DNA of 64,000 nt from NCBI RefSeq assembly GCF_004342845.1, contig NZ_SLXB01000002.1, positions 1 through 64,000 of the forward strand. The letters are read 5' to 3'. Made by a program: the position numbers and the translations under genes. Numbering within the stretch: the stretch's first letter is position 1; each line of letters opens with the position of its first letter. The DNA is from Prevotella heparinolytica. GTDB lineage: Bacteria > Bacteroidota > Bacteroidia > Bacteroidales > Bacteroidaceae. Below, in pieces: positions 7,687-16,600 of the stretch. The notes beneath the pieces were generated by a model. That model searched no databases, had not been told where the DNA came from, and saw nothing but the letters and a program-made list of their open reading frames with translations.

Positions 7687-8001
7687 TCACAGATTTTCCA
7701 TTCCGAATCTGGCAATTTCATCGATAATCGGCAGCACTTTCTCGCCCAATGGTGTAAGCGAATACTCTACACGCGGAGGCACTTCCGGGTATTGTTTTTT
7801 TGCAATCAATCCTTTGTTGCAGAGGAATTTCAATTCGTTTATGAGCATCTTCTCGCTTATCCCCGGAATGGCACGCTTGAGCTCTCCGTAGCGAATTATT
7901 CTGCTGTTGATTTGATAAATAATGAGTAAAGTCCATTTACCTGCAAAAATCTGCATCGACTTTCGTACTGGGCATTCATTGTCTGAATTTTTTCTCTCCA
8001 T
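7687..8001 (-). CDS. HxlR-family transcriptional regulator
   Basis: 104 residues, normal for the family. Winged-helix HxlR signature: CPVRKSMQIFAGKWTLLIIYQI, then RYGELKRAIPGISEKMLINELK and PPRVEYSLTPLGEKV. Cys10 in the CPV motif is the position of the thiol sensor in YodB/HypR-type members, so redox or quinone sensing is possible (inference). It is divergent from the SnoaL-like gene, with a palindrome between them, and converges with the CMD gene. Confidence 0.92.
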   Translation of the reverse strand: MERKNSDNECPVRKSMQIFAGKWTLLIIYQINSRIIRYGELKRAIPGISEKMLINELKFLCNKGLIAKKQYPEVPPRVEYSLTPLGEKVLPIIDEIARFGMENL

Positions 8002-8045
8002 TGCATTTTTTTCTTATTGATTATCAACAAATCTAACAATATGGT

Positions 8046-8101
8046 AAGTATCATACAATATTGTAGGTACTTGACAAATAGAGAGCAAAGATATAATTTT
8101 G
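8046..8101 (+). promoter_or_regulatory. Promoter with overlapping palindrome for the SnoaL-like gene
   Basis: TTG at 8071-8073, a 20-bp spacer and TAATTTTG at 8094-8101. Just upstream lies the perfect 12-bp palindrome TACAATATTGTA (8054-8065) with outer AAGTA and TACTT. It is a good candidate HxlR operator controlling both divergent genes. Confidence 0.6.
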
Positions 8102-8141
8102 CCATCAAATTCTCAACTTTTCAAATAAAAATCAATCGGTA

Positions 8142-8639
8142 ATGAGAAAGATAGTTTTATTAGCAGTTGTTTTGATGGGATTTGCATCTTGCCAATTCGG
8201 TGAAAACAAGAATTCAACTAAAAATAAAGATTTAAAAATGACAAATTTAGAAATTGTACGGCAGTATTTTTCTGCATTGGAAAATGGCGATATGGCAAAA
8301 GTGGCGTCGCTTTTCGCCGATGATTTGGTTTGGCATCAGCCGGGTAAGGGCGTTCAGTCGGGTACTTTCACCGGGAAGCAAGCCGTCTTTGCCCACTTGG
8401 GGAAATTGGCCGAATGGAGCGGTGGCGATTTGGGTATTAAAGTAGATTACCTTGCCGACAATGGGGCTATGGTGGTGGCTTCTATCCGTTTCGCTTTGGA
8501 GAAAAATGGGGTTTCTATGGCGATGAGAGGCGTGGATTTACTTCGTTTGGAGGACGGACTTATCAAAGAGGTCTGGCTTTTTTCCGAAAGAATTGAAGAG
8601 GAAGATGCTTTCTGGACAAGTCTGTCAAATAAAAAGTAA
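8142..8639 (+). CDS. SnoaL-like (NTF2-fold) lipoprotein
   Basis: 165 residues. The N-terminus is a lipoprotein signal with FASC at residues 14-17. The mature part is a SnoaL/NTF2-like fold: NLEIVRQYFSALENGDMAKV, then FADDLVWHQPGKG and GKQAVFAHLGKLAEW. Such proteins are small cone-shaped enzymes or ligand binders. Together with the CMD gene and HxlR it looks like a module for handling a reactive small molecule. Its stop is followed by a long hairpin. Confidence 0.85.
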   Translation: MRKIVLLAVVLMGFASCQFGENKNSTKNKDLKMTNLEIVRQYFSALENGDMAKVASLFADDLVWHQPGKGVQSGTFTGKQAVFAHLGKLAEWSGGDLGIKVDYLADNGAMVVASIRFALEKNGVSMAMRGVDLLRLEDGLIKEVWLFSERIEEEDAFWTSLSNKK

Positions 8640-8658
8640 GTTATTACAGCATCATCAA

Positions 8659-8716
8659 AAGACGATATTATCCCCACTTTCTGAATCAGCTAGAAAGTGG
8701 GATACACTATCGTCTT
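8659..8716 (+). terminator. Long two-part hairpin between the SnoaL-like gene and rteC
   Basis: Inner stem CCCACTTTCT / AGAAAGTGGG (10 bp, perfect) is extended by outer arms AAGACGATA / TATCGTCTT. No T-run follows, so it may be a processing or regulatory structure in the leader of rteC rather than a plain terminator. Confidence 0.55.
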
Positions 8717-8789
8717 CAGTAATGGGCAATAAAGTCATTATGGTGAAAAACATTCCTCAAAGCGAGCAGGTAAGTATTACTTATAACAA

Positions 8790-9644
8790 TTGATGAAAGA
8801 ATACCTATCCCAGAAACTAAAAGAAGTTCACCAAGAATTGGAGGCCATCGACATGGAAAGCTGTGATATCTCCGTAAAAGCTTTGGTTTCGATTATTGAA
8901 TACTTGGAAGGATGCTTGCAAGAGATAAGAACCCGCTTTGTTTCCTTTGAATCTATTAGAGAGGAAGATGAAATTGTCTTTTTCAAAGAAATCAAGCCGG
9001 AGATTCTCGGATTTCTTCTTTACTTCAACAAAATACATACGATCGAGTTGAAATGCCCTAATGGGAGCAACGACACATTGGCAGCGTATTACCAGAGAGA
9101 ATTGGATGGACTGACCTATTTCTTTCAGCAAAACCTCGACTTCTATCAGTATTACCGCTCTAAGTCCAGCCATTTGGATAAGCATTACTTCATCAGACAC
9201 AAGCGTTGCCATCAGCTGGGACTCGAAAGTGTGCACTATATCATGGACAATGAATTTGCAACAGGTTACGATTATAAGGTTGCAAAAATCATCTGCAATG
9301 AGATGTTACGTATTTTCCTTAACAGGAAAATGCATGCACTGGAAAAACAGACGGTTATTAATAAAAACAGGGCAACCTATCCTGTCAATGATTTGAAGTG
9401 GACAGGGCCCAAGGTCGCTCTGGTCGAGTTGGGATATGCTTTGGATGCGAGCAAATACCTTAACCGAGGTAATGCTGATATCAAAGAGATTATGATGGCT
9501 TTGGAAACGGTCTTTAATATTGATCTGGGCGAATATTACAGAACCTATGTATCCATCCGGGAACGAAAAATTGACCGGACAAAATACTTGAATCTCATCA
9601 CTGAAAATCTTGTCAGACGAATGGATGAAGATGATGAAAGATAG
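8790..9644 (+). CDS. rteC: RteC-family regulator of ICE excision
   Basis: 284 residues. Matches the RteC family: MKEYLSQKLKEVHQELEAIDME, HKRCHQLGLESVHYIMDNEFATGYDYKVAKI, and LKWTGPKVALVELGYALDASKYLNRGNADIKEIM. In CTnDOT, RteC activates the excision operon after induction by RteA/RteB. No rteA or rteB is in this window, so the input signal may differ. The downstream block (HTH protein, primase-helicase and beyond) is the expected target. Confidence 0.9.
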   Translation: MMKEYLSQKLKEVHQELEAIDMESCDISVKALVSIIEYLEGCLQEIRTRFVSFESIREEDEIVFFKEIKPEILGFLLYFNKIHTIELKCPNGSNDTLAAYYQRELDGLTYFFQQNLDFYQYYRSKSSHLDKHYFIRHKRCHQLGLESVHYIMDNEFATGYDYKVAKIICNEMLRIFLNRKMHALEKQTVINKNRATYPVNDLKWTGPKVALVELGYALDASKYLNRGNADIKEIMMALETVFNIDLGEYYRTYVSIRERKIDRTKYLNLITENLVRRMDEDDER

Positions 9645-9670
9645 TGAAGATCAACTTATTATTTTTCCTG

Positions 9671-9698
9671 AGAACTACCAAGTTGGTAGTTCTTTTTT
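9671..9698 (+). terminator. Rho-independent terminator after rteC
   Basis: Perfect palindrome AGAACTACCAA / TTGGTAGTTCT followed by TTTTTT. In CTnDOT the small RNA gene rteR lies directly downstream of rteC, so a short RNA could also end here (inference only). Confidence 0.8.
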
Positions 9699-9825
9699 GT
9701 TCGTTTCAGACCTGACAGAAGCCCTCTGAAATCGTTGTTTTTTGACTCAAAAAAACTTTTACCAACTTGGCAGAGTATCGTTTTCAGGCTTCCGAACTTT
9801 GCACCGAATCAAGAAAATTACAGCA

Positions 9826-10185
9826 ATGGAAGTCATCACTATAGACAGTCAAGCTTACAAAGAACTGGTTGCTAAAATAAACGCCATAGCCAAGTTTGTC
9901 ATCGACCATCAGGACGGTGACAAGATGAACCCCGACGAAATGTGGGTGGACAGTTATGATGTTTGCACTTTTCTTAAAATCAGCGAACGCACTTTGCAAC
10001 GTTTACGCAGTAAACGGCAGATTTCTTATTCCATTATCTCCGGTAAATCGTATTATACCATTGCCGAGATCAAACGGATGCTTGCCGAAAAGAGAATCCG
10101 CAGTACCGATGAATGTATGAACGACCTTGTCAATAATCATAAGCTCCATGCTCAGCAAAGACGAAATATTAAGGCGGACAAATAA
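9826..10185 (+). CDS. HTH (excisionase-like) protein
   Basis: About 119 residues from the ATG at 9826 (MEVITIDSQAYKELVAKI). Residues about 45-90 are a MerR/excisionase-type helix-turn-helix (WVDSYDVCTFLKISERTLQRLR, then YSIISGKSYYTIAEIKRML). It stands where CTnDOT carries xis2c/xis2d, so a role in excision or regulation is likely. The primase-helicase start lies inside its 3' end, suggesting coupled translation. Confidence 0.8.
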   Translation: MEVITIDSQAYKELVAKINAIAKFVIDHQDGDKMNPDEMWVDSYDVCTFLKISERTLQRLRSKRQISYSIISGKSYYTIAEIKRMLAEKRIRSTDECMNDLVNNHKLHAQQRRNIKADK

Positions 10186-12196
10186 CGGACTGGACGTGTT
10201 CAGGCACTACATTCCGGTACAATGGAGAGTGGGACGAAATTTTCTGAATCCGCTGTATGAAGACCGCAAAGCATCTTGCAATGTTTACTTCGACCGGCAT
10301 AATAACATCTATCGGATCAAAGACTTCGGTAATGATACGTATAGTGGAGACTGTTTCTTTTTTGTCGGAAAACTCAAAGGTCTGGACTGTAACAACGGAA
10401 CGGATTTCGTGGAAATTCTAAAAACCATTAACCGGGACATGTCTTTGCATCTGGAGGATGCCGGTTGCATGTCTTATAGACCATCAGCCATTCCTTTACC
10501 ACAAAAGAATACGCCATTGCATAGCGAGCCTCCTAAGAGCAAACCTTATCATATCATCCAACAAAAGTTCTCACAGAAAGAACTGGATTTTTGGTTTCAG
10601 TCGGGCATCACTCCCGAAATACTGAAACAGTATAAAGTCATTTCTCTAAAAGAGTTCCGAAGCGAAAACCGGGAAAGCAGACCGTTTGGTTACATTTCGT
10701 CAGATAGTGAGCCGATATTTGGCTATATGGGCAAGCGATATATCAAAATCTATCGTCCTTTTTCGGAAGTCCGTTTCCTGTACGGCGGAATGATCGGCGA
10801 GGGCTATTGTCTCGGATTGGAGCAACTTCCATCGAAAGGAGATACGCTGTTCATCACAGGAGGAGAAAAAGATGTGATGACACTCGCAGCACATGGTTTT
10901 CACGCCATCTGTTTCAATAGTGAAACTTCTACTATCTCGCCGGAAATCATCTATAAGCTTACGTTTCGCTTCAAACATATCGTATTGCTCTATGATGTAG
11001 ATAAAACCGGTAGAGAGGCAGCCTTGAGACATGAAAAGGCATTGGCGGAGTATGACGTCAAACGATTGATATTACCGCTCTCCGGAGATAAAAAAGACAA
11101 AGATGTTACGGACTATTTTCACAAGGGGAACGGTCACAAAGAATTCCAAAAACTATTCATTGATCTTCTTGACAACCTGTATAATGAAACCATGACCATG
11201 CTCAAGTCATGTGAAATCGACTTCAATAATCCTCCCGCTAAAGCTGAGGAGGTAATTTCTGCAGGGGATGTGCCACTCGGGACACAAGGCAACATTCTTT
11301 GTATCACGGGCGGTGAAGGAACAGGCAAAAGCAACTATATTGCCTCTTTGATTGCCGGTTCCATTATCAAAGACGATCGTGTCATCGACACGCTTGGTGT
11401 CAATATCCGAAACAATGCCGACAGCAAAGCCGTCCTACTATACGATACGGAGCAATCCGAGGTACAACTCTTCAAAAACGTATCCAACTTGTTGAAGCGA
11501 GCCAAACTGAAAGAAAAACCAGAAGAATTACGTGCTTTCTCACTTACAGGAATGTCGCGTAAAGAGCGACTGCAAGCCATCGTTCAGAGCATGGATAAGT
11601 ACCATTACGAATACGAGGGCATTCGCTTGGTGGTTATCGACGGGATTGCCGACTTAGTGCTGTCTGCCAACGATGAAGCGGAAAGCATTCGTATAGTAGA
11701 CGAGTTATATCGATTGGCCGGGATTTACCGTACGTGTATCGTCTGTGTTCTGCATTATGTACCTAATGGTCTGAAACTTCGGGGACATCTCGGTTCGGAG
11801 TTACAACGTAAAGCAGCAGCAATTTTGAGTATTGAACTTGATACCGAGCCGTCGGTATCGGTTGTCAAGGCATTGAAAGTAAGGGACGGAAGCCCGCTCG
11901 ATGTTCCCTTGATGCAGTTTGCATGGAATAAGGAAATAGGCATGCACACCTATCTGGGAGAAAAACCGAGAGAGGAGAAAGAGAAACGGAAAGAAAAGGA
12001 ACTGGCGAATGTTGCCCGTGAGATATTCGGTATGCAGAAGCATCTGACTTATATTGATCTTTGCGACCGCATCCAGCAGACGATGGATGTCAAGGAGCGT
12101 ACCGCTAAAAGTTACATCAAATATATGAGGGAAAAAGAAATTATTATCAAAGATCCCTCGAACCAAAACTACTTTATCATAGGTCACATCATCTAA
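10148..12196 (+). CDS. Toprim / RepA-like ATPase protein (primase-helicase type)
   Basis: About 682 residues from the ATG at 10148, which overlaps the preceding gene by 38 bp. The N-terminal part (to about 110) resembles a primase zinc/accessory region. A TOPRIM segment is near residues 230-290 (FITGGEKDVMTLAAHGF, LLYDVDKTGREAA). The C-terminal half is a RecA-fold ATPase with Walker A GGEGTGKS near residue 388 and Walker B VVIDGIADLV. The end is a winged-helix-like segment. Likely supports replication or processing of the excised element. Flanking HTH genes form the same operon. Confidence 0.8.
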   Translation: MLSKDEILRRTNNGLDVFRHYIPVQWRVGRNFLNPLYEDRKASCNVYFDRHNNIYRIKDFGNDTYSGDCFFFVGKLKGLDCNNGTDFVEILKTINRDMSLHLEDAGCMSYRPSAIPLPQKNTPLHSEPPKSKPYHIIQQKFSQKELDFWFQSGITPEILKQYKVISLKEFRSENRESRPFGYISSDSEPIFGYMGKRYIKIYRPFSEVRFLYGGMIGEGYCLGLEQLPSKGDTLFITGGEKDVMTLAAHGFHAICFNSETSTISPEIIYKLTFRFKHIVLLYDVDKTGREAALRHEKALAEYDVKRLILPLSGDKKDKDVTDYFHKGNGHKEFQKLFIDLLDNLYNETMTMLKSCEIDFNNPPAKAEEVISAGDVPLGTQGNILCITGGEGTGKSNYIASLIAGSIIKDDRVIDTLGVNIRNNADSKAVLLYDTEQSEVQLFKNVSNLLKRAKLKEKPEELRAFSLTGMSRKERLQAIVQSMDKYHYEYEGIRLVVIDGIADLVLSANDEAESIRIVDELYRLAGIYRTCIVCVLHYVPNGLKLRGHLGSELQRKAAAILSIELDTEPSVSVVKALKVRDGSPLDVPLMQFAWNKEIGMHTYLGEKPREEKEKRKEKELANVAREIFGMQKHLTYIDLCDRIQQTMDVKERTAKSYIKYMREKEIIIKDPSNQNYFIIGHII

Positions 12197-12211
12197 AAAA
12201 AACATAAGGTT

Positions 12212-12523
12212 ATGTATATCGACAAGGAAAATTTTGAAGCATGGATGGAACGCATTATGGATCGCTTCAGCAGATTGGATAAGACCCTCGATAAAATGGG
12301 GCAACATCGGAATATGTTGGACGGAGAGTTGTTATTTGACAATCAGGACTTGTGCCAATTGCTTCACGTGAGCAAACGTACCTTGCAGCGTTATCGAAGT
12401 TCGGGGGAGTTGCCTTTTCATACACTTTATCAAAAGACTTTCTATAAGGAGAGCGACGTACATACATTTATCAGAGAGAATTTTAATAAGAAACGGAATG
12501 GGAAAAATATCAGTTCCGATTAG
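12212..12523 (+). CDS. HTH (excisionase-like) protein, 103 aa
   Basis: Small basic protein with the motif LLFDNQDLCQLLHVSKRTLQRYRSSGELPFHTL, an excisionase/MerR-type HTH. It follows the primase-helicase by 15 bp. Its layout with the HTH gene at 9826 parallels the paired xis genes of CTnDOT-type elements; a role as recombination directionality factor is inferred. Confidence 0.8.
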   Translation: MYIDKENFEAWMERIMDRFSRLDKTLDKMGQHRNMLDGELLFDNQDLCQLLHVSKRTLQRYRSSGELPFHTLYQKTFYKESDVHTFIRENFNKKRNGKNISSD

Positions 12524-12637
12524 ACGATAAAAAATTATGTATTTAGAGTTAGTAGTAAGCCTGTACCGTCGTGATGACTGGTATGGGCTTCGATTGATTA
12601 AGGATGTAATTTATCATGAGTTCCGAATCTTTATTTG

Positions 12638-12645
12638 TATTTTTG
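12638..12645 (+). promoter_or_regulatory. -7 box TATTTTTG
   Basis: TAnnTTTG match 18 bp before the nuclease gene start, indicating its own transcript. Confidence 0.5.
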
Positions 12646-12663
12646 CAAACAATTTAAAAGGTT

Positions 12664-13647
12664 ATGATGCAATTAGATAAACGACAGCAATTTTCAGAAG
12701 TCGTGTTGATGATCCGACAGGCTCAGTACAACGCAATGAAAACCGTCAATGCGGAAATGATAAACCTGTATTGGAACGTCGGAGCGTATATCAGCAAACA
12801 ATTGGAGACCTCCAAATGGGGAGAATCCGTCGTTAAAGAACTGGCAAATTTCTTGGCTCAAACCGAACCGGACTTAAAAGGTTTTTCCGATAAAAACCTT
12901 TGGAGAATGAAACAGTTTTATGAAACGTACAGGGATTATCCAAAACTCTCACCACTGGTGAGAGAAATTAACTGGACGAATAATCTGCTTATATTCTCAC
13001 GTAGCAAAAGTATTGAAGAGATGGAGTTTTATCTCAATCAAAGCATAAATGAACGGTACTCAAAAAGGGAATTGGATAGACAAATCTCTTCAGGACTATT
13101 TGAACGAACTATGATTGGAAACACAAAACTCTCAACAGTGTTGAGAGAAACTCACCCTTCCATAAAAAACAGTTTCAAGGATAGTTATGTGCTTGAATTT
13201 TTGGCATTGCCGAAAGATCATGATGAGAAAGAACTTCAAAAAGGGCTGATCGGACAGATGAAAAATTTTATCCTTGAATTAGGAAAGGATTTTCTATTCG
13301 TTGGCGAGGAATACCGGATACAGGTTGGCAACAGTGATTTTTTCATTGATTTGCTTTTCTATCACAGGGGATTGCAGTGTTTGGTGGCGTTTGAATTGAA
13401 GGCTGATAAGTTTAAGCCCGAACAGTTGGGACAGCTGAATTTTTATCTGGAAGCATTGGATAGGGATGTAAAGAAGCCCAATGAGAATCCGAGCATTGGC
13501 GTTCTGTTATGTAAAGACAAAGACTGTGAAGTCGTAGAATATGCGCTAAGCAGGTATTTATCACCCACGATGGTATCGGAGTACCAGACCCAGTTACCCG
13601 ACAAGAAAATCCTCCAACGAAAATTACAGGAATTATTTGATGAATGA
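12664..13647 (+). CDS. DUF1016 (YhcG-type) PD-(D/E)XK nuclease
   Basis: 327 residues, full length for the family. The N-terminal helical domain (MIRQAQYNAMKTVNAEMINLYWNVGAYI, GFSDKNLWRMKQFYETY) precedes a nuclease domain with GNSDFFIDLLFYHRGLQCLVAFELKADKFKPEQLGQ, in which D...ELK forms the PD-(D/E)XK core. Family members are encoded in genome islands and associated with restriction or phage defence. It has its own promoter and a shared terminator, so it behaves as an independent cargo gene. Confidence 0.9.
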   Translation: MMQLDKRQQFSEVVLMIRQAQYNAMKTVNAEMINLYWNVGAYISKQLETSKWGESVVKELANFLAQTEPDLKGFSDKNLWRMKQFYETYRDYPKLSPLVREINWTNNLLIFSRSKSIEEMEFYLNQSINERYSKRELDRQISSGLFERTMIGNTKLSTVLRETHPSIKNSFKDSYVLEFLALPKDHDEKELQKGLIGQMKNFILELGKDFLFVGEEYRIQVGNSDFFIDLLFYHRGLQCLVAFELKADKFKPEQLGQLNFYLEALDRDVKKPNENPSIGVLLCKDKDCEVVEYALSRYLSPTMVSEYQTQLPDKKILQRKLQELFDE

Positions 13648-13655
13648 TAACAAAT

Positions 13656-13688
13656 AAAAGCGGCTAACTTGTGAGATTAGCCGCTTTT
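13656..13688. terminator. Bidirectional terminator
   Basis: AAAAGCGGCTAA / TTAGCCGCTTTT, a perfect 12-bp stem with a 9-nt loop, T-rich on both strands. It separates the rightward nuclease gene from the leftward methylase-helicase gene. Confidence 0.85.
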
Positions 13689-13691
13689 GGT

Positions 13692-16600
13692 TTATAATCT
13701 TACACCTTTAACAACCTCTCTTTTCTCTACTTTCGGCATACTGCCTCCCACCGATGAGATAACAAGCTTATCTCCCATGATTTCTTTCACACCCGCCAAA
13801 GTACTAGGTAATGAAACATCGGGTGCTATGGATGTTTCGCGTTTTACTTGTAATTGATTAAGAGGCTTTAAAGAGACAGCCTTGTCGGCAGTTACCTCTT
13901 CTCCTTCCTGTTCTTCTATCGGTTTTAGTGAGAGCTGGATTTCACGGTCTAACCGCACCAGCTCCTCTTTCAGGGCTTTCAACTCAGGCTCTTTCCGCCA
14001 TGAACCTTCCACCACCTCTTTGAGTACCGGAATATCTTTCTGCAACTTTTCGTTTTCCGCCTGATACCTGTCCCTCAGTTTGGGCATAGAGTCAAGGGCA
14101 TTCAGGAAGTTCAACGATGCCGTCTTTGGATCGGAGGCTATAATCCCATGATTGTAGTTGTAGAGAATATCGCCTGCGCCTTTGATAAAGAAGCGGTTTT
14201 GAATCAGGTCGAAACCGTCTTTGACCGTTGTCTCGGATTTGACCAGCAGATCGAAACCGTAAAGCGTTCCGATTCTCTCATGTGCTCCGTGTGTGCGGGC
14301 GTTATCGGCAATTTCATTCAATTTTAAGCCGACTTCTTTCGGAGTGCTCCCTTGCAGACCGTCCAGCAGTACTGGATTCAGACGGGTAACACCGTCCGGT
14401 TGATACTGTACACGAGCGCTAAAGGCTTCCATATCTTGGGATATGCGGCTGATAAAACGGTTGTTCTTCTCCACATTCATAAGAGCATCCTCCAATTTAT
14501 AGCGTGAAGAGGATTTACCCCGCATAAACGCTTGCTTTTCCGATTCGAGGGAGGCAATCTTCTTTTCCAAGCGGGCTTTCTCTAACAGCTCCGTATTCCC
14601 CGAAAGGATGGCCACGTATTCACTGAAATTCATCCCGTTTTTTTCATCCATGCTTCCTTCGTCGATTGTACGGCTACCCAATGAATTATTCTTCAACTGG
14701 CGGATAAAAAGCTGTTTGTTGTGCAACAATCCGAATTTGTACGCATCCAGTGATTTCTCCACGGCATAAATGATCACATCAACCTTATTGCCGGCATATT
14801 GCTTGGCAATTTCATTGCCTTTGCGGATACCCCGGCCATCCCTTTGTTCCAAATCCGATGGTCGCCACGGAGCATCCAAATGGTGAATGGCAACGCAGCG
14901 TTTCTGCGCATTCACACCCGTACCGAGCATTTCGGTAGAGCCAAACAATACACGAATTTTCCCCTCGTTCATTTCCCTAATCATGGTTTTACGTGCTTTG
15001 TCCGTTTTGGCTTCCTGAATAAAACGTATTTCGTGCGACGGAATGCCATAATCTTCCATCAGCTTACGTTTTATCTCCGAGCAGGGATTCCATTCGCCGG
15101 GCTTGTATGTTCCCAAGTCCGAAAAGATAAACTGCGTTCCTTTATGAGCCTCGAACTTTTTGTAGTATTCCGATACCATTTTAGCCACATGAGAAGCCTT
15201 ATTGTCTATATGGTCGCCGTAACTTTCAGGGTCAATCATTCGCATATCGAGACTCATCTTTCGGGCGTAGTCCGTTGCGATCAACATTTTAGCCTTCTCT
15301 TCCTTTTCCGACAAAGGCTCGCGCCCCAGTATCTTCCCATTTCCCGTCTTGGCAAATTCCACTAACTTTCCGATAAACTCCTGTTGGTCGGAAGTGGGCG
15401 GTATATGATGCAGGATTTCATTCTTTGCCGGGCGGTCGATACCGATATCCTCGGCAGAGCGATAATCCGTTATCTCGGCATAGAACGCGGCCAGCTCAGG
15501 GACTTTAATAAAATAGCGGAAACGTTCCTTCTGTACGATTTCATTCGTTACCGAAAATTCGTAATCAATCGATTTCTTGGCGAAAATAGCCGCCCACGCA
15601 TCGAATGTGGTGATGCCTTGCCGCTCCAGTTCGTTCGGACGAAGGTATTTGAATAAAAGATACAGTTCCGTAAGACTGTTGGAAATGGTGGTTCCCGAAA
15701 GGAATGTCGCACCCAAATCTTTACCTGTCCTGTCCTGAATCGTCCGCAGAGCAAAGAGCATATTGAGGGCGCGCTGTGAACCTTCGGCATTTCCCAATCC
15801 CGCGACACGGTCATGTCTGGTCGTAAAAGTCAGGTTTTTGAAACGATGCGATTCATCAACGTAAAGATGGTCGATACCCATCAGGCGAAAATCGACCGTG
15901 TCATCTTTCCGGTTCTCAATCTGAAAAGCAATACGCTCCAACTTGGCTTCGAGGTTTTGTTGTCTTTTAATAAGTCCCTTTTCCATTGCACGAGATATTT
16001 CCTTACCTTCCCTCCGAAGGAGTTCCAGATTCTCTTCCACACTATCGAGTTCCGCTTGCAGTATCTGCCGCTGTATCTCGGGCGATTGAGGGATCATGCC
16101 GAACTGTTCGTGTGTTAGGATAATGGCATCCCAATTATTATTTTTCATCTCATGGAAGATTTTTATCCGCTTGGCCGGAGTAAAATCTTCTTTGCCGGGA
16201 TACAGCACTTTGGCATTGGGATAAGCCGTACAGTAGGTTTGAGCAATCTCGTGAACATTGGCTTTCAAGGCAATGATAACAGGCTTATTGACTAGTCCTA
16301 ACCGTTTTTTCTCGTATGAGCTTACGCACATGATTAGCGTTTTTCCTCCGCCAACTTCGTGATCGATAATCCCTCCGCCGTTGAGGATATCCATCCATAC
16401 GGCATCTTTTTGACTCTTGTACAGATCCGGGATGCCGAGTCCTTTTAAGTCCAGCCCCGGAAAGCTTTGATGCGAACCGTCATAATCAGGACGTACAAAA
16501 CAGTTGAATGTGCGGTTATACTTCTCTGCCAACCGTTCTTTGAACTCCTCGGATTGTTCATTCAACCAGTCGGTAAAGCCGTTTCGTATTTCATCGATCC

